A stretch of DNA of 64,000 nucleotides from Oribacterium sinus (GCF_014202695.1 NZ_JACHHH010000007.1:1-64000); one strand, 5' to 3'; shown: positions 52,704-61,440, counted from the first letter of the stretch. Notes: generated by a model not told the origin, from the letters alone. Translations and numbers: made by a program.

Positions 52704-54152
52704 TTATTTTGTTTCATACATATGAATATTACAAACCCTGATACTTCCGTCTTTTACAAAAAATCCCCAATATTTTCTTTCTGTGGAATAAGCTCTCATT
52801 GTCAATGCCACGGTATCATTTACATACAGACAAATTATACTGCCCTCCACAAAAACTTTTATATTTACTTTATTTTCCTCCAAAGCTTTATAGTCAAAAG
52901 GTCTTTCAAGTTCCACCATAAAAGGTTTATCCCCATCCACATACCATTGATTGACTCCGCTTATACGCCTTGGCCACATATCAGCTACTATTCTGTTATA
53001 AAATGGTTCAAATCTAAGATAATATCCGTTTGCAAAGTCCTTATCCTGCCTTAAGCCTATGCCAAATGCCCTGCTACCTTCGTAAAACTCTATAGTCGCC
53101 TCTATAAGACAAGTTTCTTTCATTCCTTCAATTACATATACCTTTTCTCCCTCATTATTTTTTATTTCAACATCTTCAATATTATTTGCAGTAATTTCTT
53201 TTTCAAAAATATTTATTAAACCGTTTGAAGGTTTTACCTTCAGTTTGCCGTCTTTGTCCTGCTTTATTTCATGTGCTATAAGATTTCCGCCCCATTCATA
53301 TTGACCGAAATCACTGTCACCACGCTTTGTAGGTACCCAGGCAAATGCCATCCTTACATCTTTTGCCTGTGCTGTTTTAGCCGCATAAAATGCTCTGGCA
53401 TCAAAGGTATCTTCTATAGGAGCTGTCCAAGGTCCGCTTATTTTATCCGCCATCCTGTAATGTGTCACAAATTTTTCAGAGAAGGTGGAATAGATAAGAT
53501 ACCATTTATCCCCCATTTTAAATAAATCCGGACATTCATGTGTCATATATGATTGAGGATTGTAAAACGGCTGCATTGCCTTCCAATGAATCAAATCATA
53601 TGATCTGCAAAGTCCTACACAGCCTCCGTTTTTCTCGCTTGCCCCTTGTAATCTTGCGGCAAGAAGCATATCAAAGCATTCTTCTTCTTCATTGTAAAAA
53701 ACAAATGGATCACGCCAGTCAAATGGTTCATATATTAACTCATCCGCTCCGAATGTCAGTTCCGACAGTTTTTCCCAATGTATAAGGTCCTCACTTATTG
53801 CATGCGCAACATATTGTAGAGGTCTTCCGTTTCTGTGATATTTAGGATTATAATTATTCTGTGCTGTATAAAACATATGGAATTTAGAGTCATTTCCCTC
53901 TATCACCGAACCTGTATAGCAAGCATAATCAGCATCATCGTACCCTCCTACCGGAAGCACTACTTTACAGTCCTTTATATTTACTCCGTCCTCTGTGATT
54001 AAAAGATTCCAGCTTGTACGATATCCATACTCATCCTCTGTATTTCCCTTTCTCTCATCATGAAGGTAGAAAATATAAAACTTACCGTCATGCGCAAAAG
54101 GAATGGTATCCCCTACCCAGCCATCCCCGGGTTTATAGAAAATATTTTTCAT
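52704..54152 (-). CDS. Divergent GH32 glycoside hydrolase
   Basis: The 482-residue first gene of the operon is GH32-like with a changed first motif. GDGWVGDTIPFAHDGKFYIF stands where WxNDPNG is usual, which leaves an Asp (in VGD) as the probable nucleophile. The other motifs are DWRDPFVF and HECPDLFKM. The C-terminal beta-sandwich includes EATIEFYEGSRAFGIGLRQD. It has no signal peptide. Specificity may differ from the classical GH32 at the end of the operon, for example another linkage or chain length; that is inference. GH43 is a less likely alternative. Confidence 0.82.
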   Translation of the reverse strand: MKNIFYKPGDGWVGDTIPFAHDGKFYIFYLHDERKGNTEDEYGYRTSWNLLITEDGVNIKDCKVVLPVGGYDDADYACYTGSVIEGNDSKFHMFYTAQNNYNPKYHRNGRPLQYVAHAISEDLIHWEKLSELTFGADELIYEPFDWRDPFVFYNEEEECFDMLLAARLQGASEKNGGCVGLCRSYDLIHWKAMQPFYNPQSYMTHECPDLFKMGDKWYLIYSTFSEKFVTHYRMADKISGPWTAPIEDTFDARAFYAAKTAQAKDVRMAFAWVPTKRGDSDFGQYEWGGNLIAHEIKQDKDGKLKVKPSNGLINIFEKEITANNIEDVEIKNNEGEKVYVIEGMKETCLIEATIEFYEGSRAFGIGLRQDKDFANGYYLRFEPFYNRIVADMWPRRISGVNQWYVDGDKPFMVELERPFDYKALEENKVNIKVFVEGSIICLYVNDTVALTMRAYSTERKYWGFFVKDGSIRVCNIHMYETK

Positions 54153-54251
54153 ATAAGCTCATCTCCTATCCGCTATCGAATTATGTTTTTATACTATACT
54201 ATTTAATAAAAAATCCTATTCGCAAATGCTCCAAAGTTTTTATAAATGATT

Positions 54252-54286
54252 ATGCAAGTATGTATTTTCTTGCATTTTTCATGCAA
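54252..54286. promoter_or_regulatory. Candidate LacI-type operator
   Basis: TTGCAT-TTTTC-ATGCAA (54270-54286) is a perfect inverted repeat, and a third box ATGCAA lies at 54252-54257. The site sits in the 208-base gap between the divergent GH32 operon and the LacI gene, where it could control both. Confidence 0.6.
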
Positions 54287-54360
54287 ATATGATATTGTTT
54301 TCATAGATTTTCAAAGCATTATTTTTTATTTTCATTATTATTTTCATAAAAGGCGCTTAT

Positions 54361-55380
54361 ATGGTTACTATAAATGAAGTGGCAAAAGCGGCAGGCGTAT
54401 CCATATCCACCATCTCCAGAGTTATAAACCAAAGCAATTCCGTATCACTTGCTACAAAAAACAAGGTTATGGAGGCAATAAGGGAACTGGGATATACTCC
54501 TAATATCTCCGCAAAAAAGTATAATAAAAAATCAAACAAACTTATCGGTGTGCTCTTTCCTGATATATCAAATAATGTTTTTGGCAGGATTTTGCAGGGT
54601 GTAAACAGTGTTGTAACTCCTCTTGGATATAATACGGTTATATGTGAAACAAATGGAGAACTTGAAAAAGAAATTCATTTTCTGGATGTTTTAAAAAACA
54701 AACAAGTAGAAGGTATTATCATGGCAAATGTCCACATACCTGAGGAACATATGCTTTGGATACATAGAAATAATAAGCCTGTAATCTATGTCTGTCAGGA
54801 TATCCCGGATTTTGGCTTAAAGATTCCAATAAGCTCTGTAAATATGGATAATCAGCAGGCTATCTGTGATATGGTGCATTTTCTTTACAATATGGGGCAT
54901 AAAAATATCGCTTTTATCGGAGGACCGCTGCATGATTTATCCGCCGGAAAGAAAAGATATGACGGCTATATGAAGGGACTTAGGGAATGTTCATTAAATA
55001 CATCACAAGATCTTATCAGCTTTCAAGAATCTTTTACCATTGCTGACGGATATGCCGGTATGAATCAGATATATGAAAAATCCTCTATCCTTCCGACAGC
55101 TGTACTATGTGCCTGTGATAATCTTGCAGTCGGTGCTATTGATTTTATGTATGATAATAATATACAAGTACCTGAGCATATCTCTGTAACAGGAGTTGAT
55201 GACAGTATTTTGGCTACAGCTATAAGACCTTCTCTCACTACTATCCGACACGCCACTTTTGACACCGGAGTAAAAGCCGCACAGCTCTTACTTGAATATT
55301 TTTCCTCGGAATCTTTTAAGGGAAGTTCCTTTAAAATGCCCTATCAACTTTTACGCAGACAGAGTGTAAAGCATCTGTAA
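54361..55380 (+). CDS. LacI family transcriptional regulator
   Basis: The 339-residue protein starts with the LacI helix-turn-helix and hinge, VTINEVAKAAGVSISTISRV followed by SATKNKVMEAI-like text (residues 2-50). The periplasmic-binding-like sensor domain has LIGVLFPDISNNVFGRILQG, AFIGGPLHDLSAGKKRYDGY, LCACDNLAVGAIDF and SVTGVDDSILAT. Divergent position makes it the likely repressor of the fructoside operon, responding to an imported sugar. Confidence 0.93.
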   Translation: MVTINEVAKAAGVSISTISRVINQSNSVSLATKNKVMEAIRELGYTPNISAKKYNKKSNKLIGVLFPDISNNVFGRILQGVNSVVTPLGYNTVICETNGELEKEIHFLDVLKNKQVEGIIMANVHIPEEHMLWIHRNNKPVIYVCQDIPDFGLKIPISSVNMDNQQAICDMVHFLYNMGHKNIAFIGGPLHDLSAGKKRYDGYMKGLRECSLNTSQDLISFQESFTIADGYAGMNQIYEKSSILPTAVLCACDNLAVGAIDFMYDNNIQVPEHISVTGVDDSILATAIRPSLTTIRHATFDTGVKAAQLLLEYFSSESFKGSSFKMPYQLLRRQSVKHL

Positions 55381-55456
55381 ATATAAGCTATAGATGAGCG
55401 AAACCTCATATCCTGCCTTTATAAACTCTTTTTCTGTCAAGGTTCATTATTAGTTG

Positions 55457-55720
55457 TTATTCAAGCTGTATACATAGCTTACTAATATTGAATAGGGTCT
55501 TATAGAACTCATCCTTATTTGGGCAACTGCTACGAAGCTTGAATGTCATATATCTTGCTGAACGAATTATTTTTGCAGCAATCTTTAGCAGTTTTAGCAG
55601 GACAGTATCAATGCGTTGTTTTCTCATATTTGCAGATAATACCAGTCGTCTAAACCAATTAAATATGTTATAAGCAAGTGCATGTATTTGAAGTCTGTTG
55701 GCATTTACAATTCTCATCAA
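55457..55720 (-). pseudogene. IS1380-family transposase C-terminal remnant
   Basis: The 87-residue frame NANRLQIHALAYNIFNWFRR, then QRIDTVLLKLLKIAAKIIRS and ARYMTFKLRSSCPNKDEF, matches the C terminus of IS1380-type transposases. The catalytic part is absent. The remnant lies between the LacI gene and repeat copy F, consistent with past mobility of the fructoside locus. Confidence 0.82.
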
Positions 55721-55734
55721 AAAAGTACACTCTG

Positions 55735-55850
55735 TACGTAGACCAACTTCTCATAGAAGTTGCTTTGCAAAGCAAAGTGAGCAGTGGTTAACATAAACCA
55801 CTGCTCAGTCAAAGCGAGCTTAGCGGGAGCGTGCCCTCATTTAAGCCTAT
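55735..55850 (+). repeat. Intergenic structured repeat, copy F (short type)
   Basis: GAGCAGTGGTTaacataAACCACTGCTC (55779-55806, written here in parts: arms GAGCAGTGGTT and AACCACTGCTC) is followed by AGTC and TTAGCGGGAGCGTGCCC, the same layout as copy A. Two further small palindromes, ACTTCtcataGAAGT and TGCTTTGCAAAGCA, lie just before it. Long outer arms are not visible. It lies between convergent genes. Confidence 0.75.
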
Positions 55851-55872
55851 ACGCCATAAAGCACATGAACTT

Positions 55873-56700
55873 CTATATCCATTCCCCGTTAAAGACTTCT
55901 CTGGCCGGTCCCGTCATAAAGGCGTGACCGGTTTTTTTATCATAGGATATTTCCAAATCTCCTCCCAGGAGATGCACCGTAGCCTTATCTTCTAATCTTC
56001 CCATCAGAATTCCCGCCACTACAGCTGCAGTAGCGCCTGTTCCGCAGGCCAGGGTCTCTCCGGAACCTCTTTCGTATACTCTAAAGCGAATTTCCGAAGG
56101 GGAAAGCACTTGAATAAACTCTGCATTTACCTTATCCGGAAAACGGGGATGCTCTTCGAAATCTTTTCCGATTTTTTCCAAGTCCAATTCCGAAACGGAA
56201 GAAACGGACAGCTCAGGATTGTCCTCCAGGAAATATACCGCATGGGGATTTCCTACATCAATGCCCACGAATTGAAGGGACATGCCCCGTACCTCTATAT
56301 TCTCCGGCAGTTCTCCGTCCAGCTTGACTTCTCCCATATCCACGGTAGCCTTTTCCATTTTTCCGTCTTTTACAAAGATTTCAATGTCTTTGATACCGGA
56401 TTTGGTCTCTATGCGAAGCTGTCTTCTTTCCTTGTCCACAATGCCGTGGTCGTAAATGTATTTTGCCACACAGCGAATCCCGTTTCCGCACATGGAGCCC
56501 TCTGAACCGTCTGCATTAAACATGTGCATATAGGCATCCGCCTTGTCGCTAGGCTCAATCAGAATCAGCCCGTCACCTCCAACACCGAAATGTCTGTCTG
56601 CAATACGTCTTGCCAGCTCTACCGGATTCTCCACCTTTTCCTTAAAGGCATTGACATAAACATAGTCATTGCCTAAGCCTTCCATTTTGGTAAATTTCAT
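55873..56700 (-). CDS. dapF: Diaminopimelate epimerase
   Basis: The enzyme converts LL- to meso-diaminopimelate for lysine and peptidoglycan synthesis. The 275-residue protein has MKFTKMEGLGNDYVYVN and both catalytic cysteines, in SMCGNGIRCVAKY and ETLACGTGATAAVVA, with DVGNPHAVYF and ERGSGE between. It pairs functionally with lysA at 38719-39996. Confidence 0.97.
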   Translation of the reverse strand: MKFTKMEGLGNDYVYVNAFKEKVENPVELARRIADRHFGVGGDGLILIEPSDKADAYMHMFNADGSEGSMCGNGIRCVAKYIYDHGIVDKERRQLRIETKSGIKDIEIFVKDGKMEKATVDMGEVKLDGELPENIEVRGMSLQFVGIDVGNPHAVYFLEDNPELSVSSVSELDLEKIGKDFEEHPRFPDKVNAEFIQVLSPSEIRFRVYERGSGETLACGTGATAAVVAGILMGRLEDKATVHLLGGDLEISYDKKTGHAFMTGPAREVFNGEWI

Positions 56701-56750
56701 GATTGCTCCCTTCTTCGAAAAAAAGCAGATTTTTTAGAATTTATCTCATT

Positions 56751-58127
56751 TTATGGATTCAGGTCTCTTTTTTCCTGCCCCTGAAATTCATAAAATTGTC
56801 CCTGCCCTTTTAAACAGTATTGTCCGGGAAGGAAGTGGTACTCTCCACATTCTCCCTGATAGCTCATGCTTTCCAGTGTTTGCAGAAGACTTTTCTTCTT
56901 TACTTCTGCTCTTAACTTGCTAAGGATTCCCAGCAAATCCCTGTCATATCTGCTTCCCGACTGCGGCTCTTCTCCTGACGAATCAGAGCTTTCCTGTGCC
57001 TCTTCTCCTGACGAAGCGGAACTTTCCTCTTCCTTTTCCACCAGTGTAAATGCCTTATTCTCTCTTCCGTAGAGATATACCGGATAGGGAAGTTCTAAAT
57101 CCCCGGGGAAGTTCTCCTGATCCCAATCTTTTCCCAAAAGCACATTATAGGATTTCTCCTCGGACAGAAGCGCCTTCTCCTGCTCTCCGGGACTTGGAAG
57201 GAACAAAAGATCTATTCCGGCTTCCTCCAGCTCCGACAATTTCGCCTGAAAATCCTCTTCTCCCTTATAGGCCCTAATTTCTACCGTTCCTCCGTACTCG
57301 GGAAAGCTTTCCGAGAGCTGTTCCGCTAAGGTCTTACTCTTCTCATCTCCTTCCTGTAGGAGAATGCCCATTTTCCGGAAAGCCTCATTATAAGCGAAAA
57401 ATCCCAGGTCCACCGCCTGATCCTCCAGACTTTTTTCCAGAACAAAATGATTATTTCCAGGCTCCAGCTTCTTGCTGCTCTGACTCAGGTAGGGTATTTT
57501 TTCCTCCACAGAGTATTTTTCCAAAAATGCCTCCAGCTTTTCACTGCCTTCTCCCAGCAACAGCTCCGCCTTAGCCTCTTTTAATGCTTGCTTTAAGTCT
57601 TCTTCTTTTCCTTCTTCATAAATCAAGGTATGTAGATTTACGGATGCGTTATTCTCTCCGGCATTTTCCAGATAAGTCCCCAACTCCTCGCCTTTAGTAC
57701 TTCCCTTATCTTCTACATAATACACTTCTATTGGAGCTCTTTCCGCTACAGAACTGCTTGTTTTCTCCTCTCCTCTTTGAGCCGGGCTTCCTTTTCTCAA
57801 AAAAAGGAAAAGTGCCACAAAGACTACACAAAGGAAAAGAAGAAGCAGAAACAGTCGTCTTCTTTGGCTTGCTTTTTTGGCAGCTTCCTTTTGCTTTCTT
57901 CTCTCTCTTCTTTCCTCTCGAAGTCTCTGCCGTTCTCTTTCCAGAGCTTCTTCCTCTTCCCTATCCTCAGCATCCCCGTAATGCTCAAACTCCCTGTGCT
58001 GAGCAGTAGCTTTATAACTCTCCTGTTTAGCCTGTTCTTTCGGTTCTATAGCTTCAGGTTTGCTTTGCTGATTCCTCTCATCCATTTCCTTTGCTTCAGT
58101 GCCGCCCTGCTGATTCTTCTCATCCAT
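56751..58127 (-). CDS. Membrane-anchored protein with a periplasmic-binding-like domain
   Basis: I do not recognise a named family. Residues 1-90 are charged (Lys/Glu/Gln/Arg), with a repeat of DE(K/R)NQQ near the start, and one membrane segment follows (LFLLLLFLCVVFVALFLFL, about residues 92-110). The outside part resembles type 1 periplasmic-binding proteins of the LivJ kind: KIPYLSQSS, DQAVDLGFFAYNEAFRKMGI, YKGEEDFQAKLSELEEAGID and LLFLPSPGEQ. A Ser/Glu linker with a repeated SSGEE lies near residue 370. It probably senses or holds a ligand at the cell surface. It is 29 bases downstream of the carboxypeptidase gene. Confidence 0.6.
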   Translation of the reverse strand: MDEKNQQGGTEAKEMDERNQQSKPEAIEPKEQAKQESYKATAQHREFEHYGDAEDREEEEALERERQRLREERRERRKQKEAAKKASQRRRLFLLLLFLCVVFVALFLFLRKGSPAQRGEEKTSSSVAERAPIEVYYVEDKGSTKGEELGTYLENAGENNASVNLHTLIYEEGKEEDLKQALKEAKAELLLGEGSEKLEAFLEKYSVEEKIPYLSQSSKKLEPGNNHFVLEKSLEDQAVDLGFFAYNEAFRKMGILLQEGDEKSKTLAEQLSESFPEYGGTVEIRAYKGEEDFQAKLSELEEAGIDLLFLPSPGEQEKALLSEEKSYNVLLGKDWDQENFPGDLELPYPVYLYGRENKAFTLVEKEEESSASSGEEAQESSDSSGEEPQSGSRYDRDLLGILSKLRAEVKKKSLLQTLESMSYQGECGEYHFLPGQYCLKGQGQFYEFQGQEKRDLNP

Positions 58128-58156
58128 ATGTCAAAGTCTCCTTTGCTCTTTTTGCA

Positions 58157-59560
58157 CTATTTCTTCTTTTTCCCTGACTTTCTTTTCTCTACCAGAATCT
58201 TAAATTCTTCCTCTGAAATCTGCAACTCTTCCAGGTTTTTCTTTCGTCTTTCCTTCCACTTCTTCTTTCTTTTTCGTTCATCATGAAGGTTTTTTGCTCC
58301 ATACAAGGCACCTCCTCCAAAGAGGAAAAATCCGAAGCCGGCTAAAATCGTAAATCCGCTGACGGTAACCGCTGCAACCGCTACCTTTTTCTTAGTTTCC
58401 TTATTGTTTAAAATGACCTGAATATTTTGATCTTTCCCAATATATCCGCTCCCTACAACTTTTCCATCCAGTAAAATCTGCACTTTTCCCAGGGCGGAAG
58501 CCGGAGCATCTTCTGCAATATCCGTGAAAACGTATTGTAATCCGTCCTGACTTGCTCCCTTAGGAAGAGAAATCTTCACTGTATCCAGAAAATGAATCTT
58601 ATTCTCCTCCGTGATTTTTCCGGCGGATACCAATTCTTTTCGTAAGGCCTCTAAAGCACCGGGATGTTCCCCTAAAGTTTGATTTTCCGTTTCCGAAAAA
58701 GCTAAATCCAGTAAGGCCTTTGTATCCGTGTAGTGAGAAGGATTTTTATCCTTCAAAACTACCGTAACAACCTTTCTTCCCTGATCCTCCGCCAGGCTAA
58801 TTAAGGTATTTCCCGCAATCTGGGTATAACCGGTTTTTCCCGCTACTACCCTTTTGTCATAGAACTTTGTGTTGGAGAGCATCATTTTATGCTCCATGTA
58901 AATCGTGTTTCCCTCCGGAAGACGCTTTAAATTCCCTAAAGTATGACTCAGATTTTTTTCAATTTCCAAAAAATCCTTATTCTGAAACGCAGCCATACCG
59001 ATTAACGCCATATCCCTTGCAGTGGTATAGTGGTTCTCATCCTGCAAGCCGGAAGGATTCTGAAAATGAGTTCCTGTGCAACCAAGCTCCTTCGCCTTCT
59101 CATTCATCATCTCCGCAAAGGCTTCCCTAGAGCCTGCCACATGCTCTGCTAAAGCATTTGCCGCTTCATTTGCGGACTTGAGTAACAGGGCGTGCAAACA
59201 GTCATTTACCGTCAGAACATCCCCCTCTTCAATCTGGGCGTTGGAAGAGCCCCGATCCACATTGTATACCGCATCATGGGAAAATGTCACCTTATCCTCT
59301 AGGGATGCGTGCTCCAAAACTACAAGCGCCGTCATCACCTTGGTAATACTGGCAGGATATTCTCTCACATCTCCGTTTTTTTCATATAAAACCGCCCCGG
59401 TTTCCGCATCCACCGCAATGGCGGACTCCGCAGTTACGTCTGCTGTCGGCCAGCTGGCAGCCATTGCTGCCACACTATGAAAAAGAATAAAAAAACAAAA
59501 AGAAAGGAGTAAAACAATCCTCCCCCTGCTCTTTCCTTTTTTTTCCTTCATACTAAGCAA
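58157..59560 (-). CDS. D-alanyl-D-alanine carboxypeptidase (DacF/PBP5 type)
   Basis: This secreted, membrane-tethered penicillin-binding protein trims the terminal D-Ala of peptidoglycan stem peptides. The 467 residues comprise a signal peptide (IVLLLSFCFFILFHSVAAMA), the S11 catalytic motifs SITKVMTA (SxxK), SANEAAN (SxN) and AGKTGYT (KTG), a C-terminal beta domain, a membrane anchor (VTVSGFTILAGFGFFLFGGG) and a very basic tail. The start may be TTG at 59558-59560, better spaced from AAAGGA than the ATG three codons later. Confidence 0.93.
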   Translation of the reverse strand: MLSMKEKKGKSRGRIVLLLSFCFFILFHSVAAMAASWPTADVTAESAIAVDAETGAVLYEKNGDVREYPASITKVMTALVVLEHASLEDKVTFSHDAVYNVDRGSSNAQIEEGDVLTVNDCLHALLLKSANEAANALAEHVAGSREAFAEMMNEKAKELGCTGTHFQNPSGLQDENHYTTARDMALIGMAAFQNKDFLEIEKNLSHTLGNLKRLPEGNTIYMEHKMMLSNTKFYDKRVVAGKTGYTQIAGNTLISLAEDQGRKVVTVVLKDKNPSHYTDTKALLDLAFSETENQTLGEHPGALEALRKELVSAGKITEENKIHFLDTVKISLPKGASQDGLQYVFTDIAEDAPASALGKVQILLDGKVVGSGYIGKDQNIQVILNNKETKKKVAVAAVTVSGFTILAGFGFFLFGGGALYGAKNLHDERKRKKKWKERRKKNLEELQISEEEFKILVEKRKSGKKKK

Positions 59561-59566
59561 AATACT

Positions 59567-60439
59567 TTAAGTCCTTTCCCTCATTATCTCAAAGTCTATC
59601 CTTGCATCCTTGGTTTTCTCTAAAAAGCTCTTCCAAAGTTTTTCCTGATGGGCGTGGAAGGAAAGTCCTTGAGCATTCTCTATACAATAGTTTTCCGGCT
59701 GAAAATCCATTCTTTTTTTAAACTGTTCTTCTAAAATTTGGACTCTGCTTTTTCCCCTCCGCTTATGCCAGAGCTTCTCCTCTTGTTCATAAGCCTGATA
59801 AAGGTGGGACAGGAAGCGATCTCCTAAAAATATGGCAGCATCCCTTTGATGGCTTTCAACATAGTCCTTTGAAAAGAAAGGACTGCTTCCATAATAGGGC
59901 ATCCATCCGAAGAAAAGGATATTGTTGCGATATAAAAAGGGATCCTTCTCCTCCTCTTCATAACGCTCTTCCAGGAAATCCCTGCAGTAATCATAAAAAT
60001 GAGAATAGAAAATATCTTGGAACCTGCTTCTCTCCAATGCTTCATCGGATTGGCTGTAAAGATAAAGTTGTAAATAAAGCTCCAAAATTCTGGATTGTGC
60101 CTCTTCCTCCTTCTCCAAAACAATCCCGAAGGAAAGGAAAATCAAAATGGAAAAGAAATCGCCGAAAGGACTCCTTTCCTTAGCAATCCCGGGGGAAAGA
60201 AAATTCTGCAGTTCCCTCTGATAGCGTTTTAGTAAAGAACTAATCGGAACGGATGCATCCGTATTTCCCTCCACAGCAGCTACTTCTAAAGACTGTGCTT
60301 CTTGATTCTCACGCTCTTTAAAATAATCCAAAAAAAAGAAAGCCAAGGGACGAAATACTTCTTTATACGGGGAATCTTCCCTCATTTCCAAGGGAATCTC
60401 CCGAATCCGTTCTAAAGCGCTATTTCTTCTTTCTCCCAT
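59567..60439 (-). CDS. Hypothetical cytoplasmic protein
   Basis: I do not recognise this 290-residue protein. It has no signal peptide. It is rich in Glu, Arg, Phe and Tyr, with predicted helices such as ALERIREIPLEMREDSPYKE and EEEEKDPFLYRNNILFFGW. GGAGGAGTC directly before ATG sets the start at MGERRNSALERI; the frame open to 60559 has no such site. It ends six bases before the carboxypeptidase gene, so the two are probably co-transcribed and a link to wall metabolism is possible. Confidence 0.6.
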   Translation of the reverse strand: MGERRNSALERIREIPLEMREDSPYKEVFRPLAFFFLDYFKERENQEAQSLEVAAVEGNTDASVPISSLLKRYQRELQNFLSPGIAKERSPFGDFFSILIFLSFGIVLEKEEEAQSRILELYLQLYLYSQSDEALERSRFQDIFYSHFYDYCRDFLEERYEEEEKDPFLYRNNILFFGWMPYYGSSPFFSKDYVESHQRDAAIFLGDRFLSHLYQAYEQEEKLWHKRRGKSRVQILEEQFKKRMDFQPENYCIENAQGLSFHAHQEKLWKSFLEKTKDARIDFEIMRERT

Positions 60440-60540
60440 GACTCCTCCATTATAACAAAAATCAGTCTGTTTCCTCTTACAAAAAAGAAAGGAATTTCCT
60501 AATTTTTTTCTTTGTCTATATTTAAAAATACGATATATCG

Positions 60541-60596
60541 GGCCGGACAGCAAAGCCACTATACTGCAGGCCGGACAGCAAAGTCACATTCTTAAG
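60541..60596. repeat. Tandem duplication at the end of the small membrane protein gene (period 28)
   Basis: GGCCGGACAGCAAAG occurs at 60541 and 60569, each followed by near-identical CCAC/TCAC. The second unit contains the stop codon and last Met codon of the gene at 60584-60904. Confidence 0.8.
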
Positions 60597-60904
60597 CCTA
60601 AGAGTAAAAGAGCCAGCCATAAGAACAAAAGAACGATATCCACGCCCAAAGCCACATAGACCGGACGTCTTTCAATGAATTTTCCCTTTTCCACAGGTAA
60701 GGCAAAACGAAGGGAAATCAAAAGAAAATTCACGGAAAATAATGCCAATGCTCCTATCACTAAAGGCCCGTTTCCTTTTTCATAAAAGGAAATCCCAATA
60801 CAGAAAAAGAAAAGGCAGAGAGAAACAAAGGAACTGATTATGGCTCCCAGGCTTCCCTTTGCCCATTTTTTTCGGATGTAGCTAAAACGCTTCTCTCCTT
60901 CCAT
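60584..60904 (-). CDS. Small membrane protein, DUF6142-like
   Basis: The 106-residue protein starts MEGEKRFSYIRKKWAKGSLG, followed by three hydrophobic segments (AIISSFVSLCLFFFCIGISF, PLVIGALALFSVNFLLISL and VALGVDIVLLFLWLALLLLG). The RFSYxRKKxAKGS opening recalls DUF6142 proteins of Lachnospiraceae, recalled from memory. AGGAGG eight bases before the ATG is a strong site, so the 67-base overlap with the VanZ gene is likely real. Confidence 0.7.
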   Translation of the reverse strand: MEGEKRFSYIRKKWAKGSLGAIISSFVSLCLFFFCIGISFYEKGNGPLVIGALALFSVNFLLISLRFALPVEKGKFIERRPVYVALGVDIVLLFLWLALLLLGLRM

Positions 60905-61365
60905 TTTCTTCTCCTCCTTTCCCTTTGTATAAGTCGAAACAGAACATACCCAAGGGCAGTTCCCAAGGTATTCAGGATAATATCGTCCACATCACAGCTT
61001 CCGGCACGGAAGATAAGCTGAATCGCTTCCACCCCAAAGGATAAAAGATAGCCTGACATCACCGTATTATACCAATACATTCTACAACGCTTGGAAAAGC
61101 TGGGGAGCAGGAAGCCCAAAGGGCAAAAGCCAATGATATTTCCCAGTAAGTTTTCCAAAGCATGGGCAAGACCGATTTGTTTCCAATAAAAAAGAAAGCG
61201 GAAAATCTCCTTAAAAGGCTCCATATTATAGGAAAATTCCGCCCGATTCATAAAGCCTCTGCCCTTTAACTCGGAAAAAAACAAAACATAAAAGAGAAAA
61301 ATCAGGTAAAGGCAGAAAAAGAATACCCCCAACCAACGATTTTTCGTCATTTCTTTTCTATGCAT
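60838..61365 (-). CDS. VanZ-like family membrane protein
   Basis: The 175-residue protein has about four membrane segments and the family motifs NLLGNIIGFCPLGFLLPSF, FGVEAIQLIFRAGSCDVDDI and LNTLGTALGYVLF. The tail is strongly basic (RERRRRKWKER). VanZ relatives are linked to glycopeptide or lipoglycopeptide tolerance in some hosts, but no van genes are present here. Its last 67 bases overlap the next gene in another frame. Confidence 0.88.
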   Translation of the reverse strand: MHRKEMTKNRWLGVFFFCLYLIFLFYVLFFSELKGRGFMNRAEFSYNMEPFKEIFRFLFYWKQIGLAHALENLLGNIIGFCPLGFLLPSFSKRCRMYWYNTVMSGYLLSFGVEAIQLIFRAGSCDVDDIILNTLGTALGYVLFRLIQRERRRRKWKERSVLATSEKNGQREAWEP

Positions 61366-61384
61366 AAACCATACTTAACGTAGT

Positions 61385-61440
61385 AATCTTCGAAAACAGG
61401 AGCTTAGCCCGAATGCTTAGTCCCCTATGTCTTCGAGATT
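61385..61440. repeat. Short hairpin, possible miniature derivative of the repeat family
   Basis: AATCTtCGAAaACAGG and CCTATGTCTTCGAGATT pair with few mismatches around a loop containing TTAGCCCG and CTTAGTCCCC, reminiscent of the family core. It abuts the stop codon of the 49-residue gene and may act as its terminator. Confidence 0.4.

Noticed and set aside
52704-54152. GH43 enzyme
   Set aside because: The RDP and EC motifs with a C-terminal beta-sandwich and the operon context suit GH32 better, despite the altered first motif.
60838-61365. Glycopeptide resistance cluster because of the VanZ-like gene
   Set aside because: No vanA/H/X/R/S genes are nearby; VanZ-like proteins are common in Firmicutes without resistance clusters.
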